This document shows, in pieces, positions 50,635 to 57,864 of a stretch of DNA of 64,000 nucleotides. Positions within the stretch are counted from its first letter, which is position 1. Every line of letters starts with the position of its first letter. Location: NCBI GenBank assembly GCA_037444575.1, contig JBBIME010000005.1, positions 186,001 through 250,000 of the forward strand. The letters run 5' to 3'. The notes under the pieces are model-generated. The model ran no database searches, was not told where the DNA came from, and was given only the letters and a program-made list of their open reading frames with translations. Source of the stretch: Bacteriovorax sp037444575 (GTDB lineage Bacteria; Bdellovibrionota; Bacteriovoracia; Bacteriovoracales; Bacteriovoracaceae). The position numbers and the translations under genes were made by a program.

Positions 50635-52137
50635 ATGGAAAATACTTTAGTAAATGGTTCAAACATATTTAAATTAAAATGGAAATTCTTCACATATCGT
50701 GTAGTTAGCTATTTTTCTTTTTTGCTCATTCCGGTCTATGTCCAAAAAGGGATGCATATCTCTCCTTGGCTTATGGCCTTGATGATGACCCTTTATATTC
50801 TTTTTATTGTGAGCCAGTGGTTTCTCTTGGGAAAAGAGATTGATCATCGTTTGAAAATTTATTTCCGAGTGAATTCATCAATCGATAGAGTTGTCTATCG
50901 CCTCTTTCTAGGAATGTTCTTTTTTATACTGCTTTTTAACATCATCAATCTTCTCGATGCCAAGTGGATTTATAATAGCTACTGGATTACCTGGGCCATC
51001 CTCGGTCTCTTTTATTCATGGCCTACTCGTGGAAAAATTATTCAGGAATCTGTTTCATCCAATTTTGGCGAATTTCGATTTTTAGATAATTTTGAAAAGA
51101 CATTAGTTGGACTTGTTTTTGTTACGTTTGTTTTTTCTCTACCCGATCTTCCGCCACTAGTTAATATCGAAATGTTGAAACTCTATTTTGATCCAATGGA
51201 AAAAATAGGAAATCCAATGTGGAATTTTCTATTGATCAATTATTATCCATTTAAAGGATATCCAGATTTATTTAGACTTGCTTGGAGTTTGCACTTTTAT
51301 ATTGTGGGAGTGGGGCTATTTCTTCTGGTCTTTTATGCTTTTCTTCGCTTCTTTGTTTCGCGCAGACTTTCTTTGCTTGGAGTTTTTGCAGTTGTTTCTT
51401 CATGGTCTTTTAGCAAAACTCTTGAAACAAATATTGAGTTTGCAATGCTCACGACATATTCACTTATTTGGATATGGACACTTTTGTGGGTTACTAAAAG
51501 TTCTACTTATCGTGCAGGGCTTTTTATGGGACTTGTGAGTTTTTGGGGAACACTCATTAATCCAAGTTATGCCATTTTAGTTTTTTTCCAGGTCGGTTTT
51601 TTAATTTTCATTTATCTTAAAGATCGAACATTGTGGTTTAAGCGCCAGCTGTTAAAATACGCACTCTTTGGTGTGATCCTCACAATTTTGCGTTTATTAT
51701 CTCACTCTGATTTATTAGAACCACTTCACTCCATTGACTGGAAGATTGTTAGATATGCAGCTGTAGAGCTTAATCGCAAAGGATTTTACATTCTAGGAGT
51801 CATGGGACTAGTGATTACTTTAATTAAATTCTTCAGGCCAAAACTCACAGTCCTGAAAGAATTTCAGATTGAGCATGAGAGCATGAGCATTTTTCTTCTC
51901 TCTTTCTCCCTCTATGTACTTTTTTCACTTTTCTGGGACGACTCTCTCATTACTGGTTTTGGAATGATGTGGCCTTTAGCTTTTCTTGGCCTTATTCCAT
52001 TGGAATTATTATTTCAATCGCTCTCTCGCGTTCGCTCAAGTAGAAATATAATCTATGTAATATATATCCTGATCTGTCTTCTTGATTCCCACTTTGAAGG
52101 ACGAGTTAAAGTTTTTCTGAAAATTTTTAACAGTTAA
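50635..52137 (+). CDS. Polytopic inner membrane protein of unknown function
   Basis: 500 residues with about ten to twelve apolar segments, for example FSFLLIPVYV, MALMMTLYILFIVSQWFLL, LVGLVFVTFVFSLP and VIYILICLLDS. The layout with many aromatic residues and a loop after the fifth segment (PMEKIGNPMWNFLLINYYPF) is like GT-C glycosyltransferases or sugar-lipid enzymes, but no catalytic Asp-rich motif is clear. I do not recognise it. Stands alone on the + strand. Confidence 0.65.
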   Translation: MENTLVNGSNIFKLKWKFFTYRVVSYFSFLLIPVYVQKGMHISPWLMALMMTLYILFIVSQWFLLGKEIDHRLKIYFRVNSSIDRVVYRLFLGMFFFILLFNIINLLDAKWIYNSYWITWAILGLFYSWPTRGKIIQESVSSNFGEFRFLDNFEKTLVGLVFVTFVFSLPDLPPLVNIEMLKLYFDPMEKIGNPMWNFLLINYYPFKGYPDLFRLAWSLHFYIVGVGLFLLVFYAFLRFFVSRRLSLLGVFAVVSSWSFSKTLETNIEFAMLTTYSLIWIWTLLWVTKSSTYRAGLFMGLVSFWGTLINPSYAILVFFQVGFLIFIYLKDRTLWFKRQLLKYALFGVILTILRLLSHSDLLEPLHSIDWKIVRYAAVELNRKGFYILGVMGLVITLIKFFRPKLTVLKEFQIEHESMSIFLLSFSLYVLFSLFWDDSLITGFGMMWPLAFLGLIPLELLFQSLSRVRSSRNIIYVIYILICLLDSHFEGRVKVFLKIFNS

Positions 52138-52209
52138 AATTTTTAAATATGCTACAATAATAATTGAGATAGCGAAGACAATGATGTCGACGTTAGCGAT
52201 GGAGTGGTA

Positions 52210-52437
52210 ATGTTTAGTTCAGGATTGACTAAAGGTATCTACAACAGCTTCTTGCGTTCTTATCAGTTGGACAAATCAGAACTAGAATCGACTCCATTTA
52301 TCTATGCAGACCCTGACAGCGGCGAAGTAAAATTAGTAACGAATCTCCTGAAGACAAGTGAGATTGGTTCAGAAATTTTTGCTGTTTCAATCGCTTCAGA
52401 AGGCGGCGTAGAAGTACTTTCGACAGGGAATAATTAA
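52210..52437 (+). CDS. Small protein of unknown function
   Basis: 75 residues from ATG at 52210 with GGAG five bases upstream; a GTG at 52204 lies within the ribosome site. No signal peptide or membrane segment. The sequence (IYNSFLRSYQLDKSEL, FIYADPDSGEVKLV, VSIASEGGVEVLSTG) looks like a small globular alpha/beta protein. The stop is followed by a weak hairpin (AAAACC / GGTTTT). No family recognised. Confidence 0.6.
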   Translation: MFSSGLTKGIYNSFLRSYQLDKSELESTPFIYADPDSGEVKLVTNLLKTSEIGSEIFAVSIASEGGVEVLSTGNN

Positions 52438-52825
52438 GATCTAAAACCGCTACTAAGGGTTTTGATTTAGTATTCACCAATAGATAGTGTGTAGGCACTT
52501 ATAGGGTCGAATTACCCTATAAAAATGGTTCTTACATCATCTATCTGCTAATAATACCCGAGTGACAATTTTTTGACTTATTGTGAATAACTACGGTGTT
52601 TCAAGTCCAAAATAACACCATTATGAAAGCAAGCGAAAAGTGAATGTGAATATCAGTCCTAACTATTGAAAATAATGAACTCACTTTTTTTTGGGAAATA
52701 ATAAAAAATATTGAGTGGAAAACTAAAAATGTGGATAACTTGCCATGTTTTGTTGATAAAATAACCAAGTCAACTATTTAAAGAGAAAAATTGTAAGAAA
52801 TTTTAATGGCGCAGAGTGTGGTTTT
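52438..52825 (+). other. 388-bp intergenic region with inverted repeats and DnaA-box-like sites
   Basis: Strongly AT-rich. It holds a 9-bp perfect inverted repeat TTATAGGGT / ACCCTATAA (52499-52507, 52514-52522, loop CGAATT). Outside it, GATAG..TGTA and TACAT..CTATC segments may pair as a longer arm. Two sites fit the DnaA box consensus TTATNCACA in reverse: TGTGAATAA at 52582-52590 and TGTGGATAA at 52730-52738. No gene is visible. Confidence 0.6.
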
Positions 52826-53593
52826 ATGAAAATGTTCCAAAACGAAGTTATTCTTGAGTTGACAAAAAAGCTCGAAAATTTTTTTGGCCCCAAAGCCTCT
52901 ACAAACATGCAGGTGGATTTAAAAGACGACAAAAGCTTCGTTACAGAAATCGATCTTTTTATTTCAAGTCACCTAAAAGAAAAATTAGCTAATCACGCTG
53001 AATTCTCTCACTATGCTTTTTTTAGCGAAGAGGATTTTAAAGAATACACGTTTCCCTGTGCGATTTTAGATCCAATCGATGGAACTCGCGAGCTTGTGAA
53101 AGGTCGCCCTGAGTGCGTTGTCTCCTTAGCACTGATGAAGTCACATAATATTGACGATCCTAAAAACTTTGCATGGCTTTACAATCCCTTTAGTGGATTT
53201 TCTCTCGATACACACACTCCTTTTGTCCCTTCATTAGATAAATCTGTTCAAAAAATTTTGACGTTTGTATCACGCTCAGAGTTTCACAGAGGTCATTACA
53301 ATAAATATTTGAATCATCCTCAAATTGATATTACGCCGAGAGCGAGTATCGCTTTTAAATTGGGACTTCTTGCTAGCGGCGCTTGCGATTTTGCTATCAG
53401 TCTCGAACCAAAAAATGTCTGGGATATTGCCGCCGGAACTATTCTTTGCGAACAAAGAGGAATTCATTTTTATGAAAATGGGAAACGGATCACAACCTTT
53501 GATCGTGAACGCTACAACGGTGCTCTCATGTGGGCCCCTGAATCTTTAGCGCCTCTGCTGTTGGAGGTTTTTAAAGATGAATTTAAAAACTGA
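52826..53593 (+). CDS. Inositol monophosphatase family phosphatase (CysQ/SuhB-like)
   Basis: 255 residues. Metal sites: DKSFVTEIDLFISSHL, FSEED, the signature ILDPIDGTREL and the late NVWDIAAGTILCEQRG. The family includes inositol phosphatases, fructose bisphosphatases and CysQ (3',5'-PAP phosphatase). Short length and FSEED-ILDPIDGT spacing favour CysQ-like, but substrate cannot be fixed. Single gene behind a long intergenic region. Confidence 0.85.
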   Translation: MKMFQNEVILELTKKLENFFGPKASTNMQVDLKDDKSFVTEIDLFISSHLKEKLANHAEFSHYAFFSEEDFKEYTFPCAILDPIDGTRELVKGRPECVVSLALMKSHNIDDPKNFAWLYNPFSGFSLDTHTPFVPSLDKSVQKILTFVSRSEFHRGHYNKYLNHPQIDITPRASIAFKLGLLASGACDFAISLEPKNVWDIAAGTILCEQRGIHFYENGKRITTFDRERYNGALMWAPESLAPLLLEVFKDEFKN

Positions 53594-53694
53594 ATTTCAA
53601 AAATGAAAAAAAGTAGTTCACCTTTTGGAATAAAGAACAATTTGTGAACCAATGAGCTTATCTACACCTCACCCAAATACATGTGAGGTTGTGT

Positions 53695-54672
53695 ATGAAT
53701 TACTCTCTTCTAAAAAAATTAATCAATCTAGAGGCTCCGATTTTAATCACTGGTCCATCGGGAACAGGGAAATCAAAGCTCGCCCAGAAAATATTTGATC
53801 ATTCAAATATTCACAAAGAAAAATTTCTCACTTTGCATTTGGCAAGCCTCAAGGAAGATCTCTTTGAAAGTGAACTTTTTGGTCACAGGAAAGGATCTTT
53901 TACCGGAGCGATAGAAAATAAAAATGGCTATTTTAAGGACGTAGGAACGGGAACTCTTTTTCTAGATGAGATCGGAGAACTCTCGCTAGAGTCTCAAAAG
54001 AAACTCCTCTACTTACTAGAAGAAAAAAAATATACACCAATCGGTTCAACGAATGCTTTAAATTTTGAGGGAAGGTTGATAATGGCGACCAATAGAGACT
54101 TAAAAGCGATGGTCAAAGAAGGAACATTTCGCGAAGATCTCTATTTTAGATTGAGCATTTTTCACCTGGAGCTTGCGCCCATTAACCAAAACAAAGAGAA
54201 ACTTCTCTTAGATATCCATCGTGTGTTTGAAAAGCTTAAGGCCAAATATAATCGACCGCATCTGCAGATTAGTTCAGAAGTCATCAGTCTTTTATTGAAT
54301 TCTCCTTGGAAGGGAAATTATAGAGAATTAAAAAATTGTCTCGAGTTTGCAGTGGCCCTATGTGAAAAAAGAGAAATTAGTAAAGAAGATTTGCCTCAAT
54401 GGTTTTTAGGTGACCTCTCGCCGAAAGAGGCCCAAACAGAAACAGATTTTATTTCGCATTTCCCAGAAGATTTTAATCAGGCCCTAGAGGATTTTGAACA
54501 TTGGTACCTTAAGGCCATGTTTGAGCGTTTTTCTGGAAGGGTTAACGAGACGGCCAGAATCTTGGGAATAAGTAAAACCACCCTGATAAGCAAAGCGAAA
54601 AAATATCAAATCGATACCCTTCAAATAAGAGCAAGGGCAAACAGTGGAAAATCAGGAACTTTAGCTGCGTAA
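53695..54672 (+). CDS. Stand-alone AAA+ sigma-54 activator-like protein
   Basis: About 325 residues from ATG at 53695 with GAGG upstream; a GTG at 53683 is in frame. Central NtrC-type domain: Walker A GPSGTGKSKLAQ, ELFGHRKGSFTGAIE, Walker B GTLFLDEIGEL, FREDLYFRLSIFHLEL, SPWKGNYRELKNCLEFAV. The C-terminus is a Fis-type helix-turn-helix (RVNETARILGISKTTLISKA). No receiver or sensor domain. The loop that contacts sigma-54, usually GAFTGA, reads GSFTGA, and the usual LRER segment is missing. Likely a regulator of unknown targets. Confidence 0.85.
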   Translation: MNYSLLKKLINLEAPILITGPSGTGKSKLAQKIFDHSNIHKEKFLTLHLASLKEDLFESELFGHRKGSFTGAIENKNGYFKDVGTGTLFLDEIGELSLESQKKLLYLLEEKKYTPIGSTNALNFEGRLIMATNRDLKAMVKEGTFREDLYFRLSIFHLELAPINQNKEKLLLDIHRVFEKLKAKYNRPHLQISSEVISLLLNSPWKGNYRELKNCLEFAVALCEKREISKEDLPQWFLGDLSPKEAQTETDFISHFPEDFNQALEDFEHWYLKAMFERFSGRVNETARILGISKTTLISKAKKYQIDTLQIRARANSGKSGTLAA

Positions 54673-54765
54673 ATTTTACAAAACATTATAGGAGTTAATT
54701 GACTTTGAAGTGAAAGAAGAGCAAAAAACAAACACAAAATAGTCTTAAATTCGTAGAGGTTTTAA

Positions 54766-55104
54766 ATGCTTTTTAGAGGCGCGATTGTGACTTTGATCGG
54801 TATTCTTTTTTCATTCCATGCTTTTGCCTCTGGAGAGGTACTCATTAATGGAAAAGAAATAAAAAATCGCGATCAGCTTCATACTCACATTGCTAAAAAT
54901 TTAAACTTTCCTCGCTTTTACGGGCGAACTTTGGATTCTCTCTATGATGTAGTTAGCACGGACTTCTCAGGTGAGAGCATAATAAAAATTAAACACCTCA
55001 ACATTCTCAAAGCAAAACTTGGAACTGATTACATCGAAGGCATGGTTCAGTCGATAATGGATGCAGCTGAGGACAATCGCCACGTGATTTTGGTGCTCGA
55101 GTAA
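54766..55104 (+). CDS. Exported barstar-like protein
   Basis: 112 residues. Signal peptide MLFRGAIVTLIGILFSFHAFA, cleavage before SG. The mature 90 residues follow barstar along the whole length: VLINGKEIKNRDQLHTHIA, then NFPRFYGRTLDSLYDVV, with the two Asp residues that block barnase conserved in LDSLYD, and a final strand RHVILVLE. Barstar is normally cytoplasmic; a periplasmic form suggests protection from an extracellular or periplasmic RNase. No RNase gene is adjacent. Followed six bases later by rlmE. Confidence 0.85.
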   Translation: MLFRGAIVTLIGILFSFHAFASGEVLINGKEIKNRDQLHTHIAKNLNFPRFYGRTLDSLYDVVSTDFSGESIIKIKHLNILKAKLGTDYIEGMVQSIMDAAEDNRHVILVLE

Positions 55105-55110
55105 TCATCC

Positions 55111-55704
55111 ATGACTTTTAAAGTAAAAGACCATTATTTTCATAAAGCAAAAAAAGAAAATTTTTTAGCTCGAAGTGTATACAAGCTCGAAGAAATCGAT
55201 GAGCGATTTAAGATTATTAAAAAAGGCGATCAGATTATTGACCTTGGCTACCATCCGGGCTCGTGGATCCAGTATACTGCTGAGAAGATAGGTAAAGATG
55301 GCCTAGTCATTGGTGCCGATATTAAAGAAATAAATAACAAATTGTTAAATTTATCCAATGTTCGTCTGTTCAAAAAAGACGTTTTCACCATTGAGAATAT
55401 GGCGGAACTTGGAGTTTCCGACCAATTTGATGTGGTATTATCAGACATGGCCCCAAATACGACGGGGATTCAGTCTGTCGATCAAATTCGCTCGCTTAAT
55501 CTTGTTGAAATGGTCTTTTCTCTCCTTCCTCGCTTCCTAAAACCGGGTGGAAATCTAGTCATTAAGGTGTTTGAGAGCAATGATGCACAAATTTTCCTAA
55601 AGGCCCAAAAAAATCGTTTTGAGGAATTTCACTATCTCCGACCAAAATCTGTTCGGTCAGTAAGCAAAGAATTTTTTGTCATTGGGAAGAGTTTTAGGCC
55701 ATAA
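55111..55704 (+). CDS. rlmE: 23S rRNA (uridine-2552-2'-O) methyltransferase
   Basis: 197 residues. AKKENFLARSVYKLEEIDERF (Lys of the K-D-K-E tetrad in VYKLEE), SAM motif DLGYHPGSWIQY, VVLSDMAPNTTG (Asp), GNLVIKVFES (Lys) and the final SKEFFVIGKSF (Glu). Modifies U2552 late in 50S assembly. It starts six bases after the barstar-like gene. Confidence 0.93.
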   Translation: MTFKVKDHYFHKAKKENFLARSVYKLEEIDERFKIIKKGDQIIDLGYHPGSWIQYTAEKIGKDGLVIGADIKEINNKLLNLSNVRLFKKDVFTIENMAELGVSDQFDVVLSDMAPNTTGIQSVDQIRSLNLVEMVFSLLPRFLKPGGNLVIKVFESNDAQIFLKAQKNRFEEFHYLRPKSVRSVSKEFFVIGKSFRP

Positions 55705-55747
55705 TATTAGCTTACATGAAGTAAACACATCATGGCGGTTGATAAAC

Positions 55748-57112
55748 ATGGATCAGTTTAAAGCGAAAACCCAAAAAACAAACAGAAAGTTTGTCTTAAT
55801 AACTATGACTCTTGGCCTAGGCTTCTTCTTTGGAGGAACAGTCTTTAATATCTGCCAGGGGAAATTCAATCAGAAATTAGATGCAGCTGAATTAAAAGAT
55901 GGAGCTGTACCTCTATTACCTGCTGGATTTAAAGAGACTATGGAGCGATCTTTTCTCCAAGGTTCTGAATGGCCAGAAAAACTCACGATTGATAACAGAG
56001 CAATGAAAGTTGAGTATAACTTCAACGAAAACCTCACAAACTACGCCAAAAATTTATTGAAACAATATCGTTCAGATTACACGGCCATCACAGTAATTGA
56101 TAATGAAACGGGAAAAGTTTTAGCAGCCGTAGGTTATGAAGGAAAAGGAAATAGATTTGATAAAAATCTTGTCCTTTCAAATACCCATCCGTCAGCAAGC
56201 TTAATTAAGATTGTTACAACTGCTGAACTTCTTCAAAATTCTCCAGTGAAAAAAGAAACAATGTTTGATTTTAGAGGAAGAAGCACGACTCTTTTTAAAT
56301 ATCAGATTAATGATTCAAAAAATAATCGCTGGGACAAAACTCAAACTTTTGAAACTGCGTTTGCTAAATCAAATAACGTCATTTTTGGAAAAGCGGCGAT
56401 TAAAAACACTACAAGTGAAAACTTAGTGAAGATGGCCGAAGGATTTGGATTTAATCAACCAATCTGTAAAGAATTCAGTTTTTTAAGATCGGAAATTCAT
56501 CCAGTGAAAGATGATTTCTCTTTGGCAGAGTTAGCGTCTGGATACAATGTCGATACAGTAATCTCTCCTATTCACGCTGCTGCGATGGCATCTGTCGTTG
56601 CTAACGATGGAGTCCTAAAAACTCCAAAACTTATTTCTAAAATCGTTGATACAAAAACAGGTGAGAATATCTGGCCAGAAGTTAATTCTGAAAAGCGAGC
56701 AATCTCTCCAGAGACATCAAAAGAAATGCACGAAATGATGGCGATGACTATCGATGATGGAACTGCTAGACGATCATTTCGTAAAATGAACAACGGATAC
56801 CGCGATGTCTTAGATATCGGTGGAAAAACGGGTAGTATCACTGGCGGAACACCTTTTGGAAAAAGAGATTGGTTTGCAGCCTATGCCGTTCCTCGCGAAA
56901 AAACTAAAGGAAAAGGGATTTCAATTAGCGTAATGAACGTCAATGTTAAGAAGTGGCACGTAAAATCATCTATGCTAGCTAAAAATATTATTGAATACTT
57001 TTATAAAAATATTAATCCCATCGCCCTTGGAACAGGTGGCGAATACAAACGTGCTCCGAGTGAATCTCGTCCTAAAAGAAGACATCACCGCCGCCACAAG
57101 AGAAATGCATAG
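55748..57112 (+). CDS. Small penicillin-binding transpeptidase
   Basis: 454 residues from ATG at 55748; the frame is open upstream into rlmE. One N-terminal membrane anchor (FVLITMTLGLGFFFGGTVF). All three active-site motifs are in place: SLIK in SASLIKIVTT, SNN in AKSNNVIFGKAA and KTG in GGKTGSITGG. There is no N-terminal glycosyltransferase or pedestal domain of usual size. The C-terminus is very basic (PKRRHHRRHKRNA), perhaps binding the wall. Likely a periplasmic D,D-transpeptidase or carboxypeptidase. lepB follows 8 bp later. Confidence 0.85.
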   Translation: MDQFKAKTQKTNRKFVLITMTLGLGFFFGGTVFNICQGKFNQKLDAAELKDGAVPLLPAGFKETMERSFLQGSEWPEKLTIDNRAMKVEYNFNENLTNYAKNLLKQYRSDYTAITVIDNETGKVLAAVGYEGKGNRFDKNLVLSNTHPSASLIKIVTTAELLQNSPVKKETMFDFRGRSTTLFKYQINDSKNNRWDKTQTFETAFAKSNNVIFGKAAIKNTTSENLVKMAEGFGFNQPICKEFSFLRSEIHPVKDDFSLAELASGYNVDTVISPIHAAAMASVVANDGVLKTPKLISKIVDTKTGENIWPEVNSEKRAISPETSKEMHEMMAMTIDDGTARRSFRKMNNGYRDVLDIGGKTGSITGGTPFGKRDWFAAYAVPREKTKGKGISISVMNVNVKKWHVKSSMLAKNIIEYFYKNINPIALGTGGEYKRAPSESRPKRRHHRRHKRNA

Positions 57113-57119
57113 GTAACTT

Positions 57120-57863
57120 ATGACAGAGGAAACGCTCTCAAAAAAACAAAAAATGATCAAAGAAACGAAATCGATCATTTTGATTATTATCGCTGTACTT
57201 ACTTTTCGATCTGTCTTTTTTGAACCATTTAGAATTCCATCTGGATCAATGATTCCAACACTCATGATTGGAGATTTCATTCTGGTAAATAAGTTCGCTT
57301 ATGGATTCAAAGTTCCATTTACAGACTTAGTTCTTGGGGACAAAAGTTTTGATCCCATCTATGTTGCAGGCAAGAGCGATCCAAAGCGTGGAGACGTTGT
57401 TGTTTTTAAATACCCAAAAGATTTATCTGTAAATTACATTAAGCGTGTTGTTGGTCTGCCTGGCGATACACTAGAAATCAGAAATAAAGTCGTTTACATA
57501 AATGATAAGCCGATTGAACCAAAAGAGTTTGATGGCAAAGAAATCATGAGTGATATGGACGATAAATTTAAAGGCTACAATTTAAAGTTCTATAAGTTGA
57601 AAACTGGTGAGCATGAGCACGTGATTCAGCAAGACAGTGACAACTATTTCAAAGTTGATTTTGATAAAATCACAATTCCACCTGGAAAGTTTTTTATGAT
57701 GGGAGACAATCGCGACTTCTCTTACGATTCGCGCTACTGGGGATTTATTTCTCATGAGCAGATCAAAGGGAAAGCAATGTTTGTTTGGTTCTCATTAATC
57801 TTCCCATTTGGGGAAAATCCAATGAAGTTCCGTCCGGGAAGAATTGGGACTGTTATTAACTAA
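57120..57863 (+). CDS. lepB: Signal peptidase I
   Basis: 247 residues. One N-terminal membrane helix (SIILIIIAVLTFRSVFF), then the catalytic Ser in PSGSMIPTLMIGDFILVNKF, the catalytic Lys in NYIKRVVGLPGD, and MGDNRDFSYDSRYWGFI. It cuts signal peptides of exported proteins. The gene ends one base before the stop of the leftward mutS2. Confidence 0.96.
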   Translation: MTEETLSKKQKMIKETKSIILIIIAVLTFRSVFFEPFRIPSGSMIPTLMIGDFILVNKFAYGFKVPFTDLVLGDKSFDPIYVAGKSDPKRGDVVVFKYPKDLSVNYIKRVVGLPGDTLEIRNKVVYINDKPIEPKEFDGKEIMSDMDDKFKGYNLKFYKLKTGEHEHVIQQDSDNYFKVDFDKITIPPGKFFMMGDNRDFSYDSRYWGFISHEQIKGKAMFVWFSLIFPFGENPMKFRPGRIGTVIN

Positions 57864-57864
57864 A

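Noticed and set aside
52560..52825. Chromosome replication origin
   Set aside because: Only two consensus DnaA boxes, no dnaA, dnaN, gyrB or rpmH nearby; kept only as a minor observation.
55676..55747. Longer N-terminus for the transpeptidase at 55748
   Set aside because: It overlaps the end of rlmE, and the basic residues before the membrane anchor fit a start at 55748.
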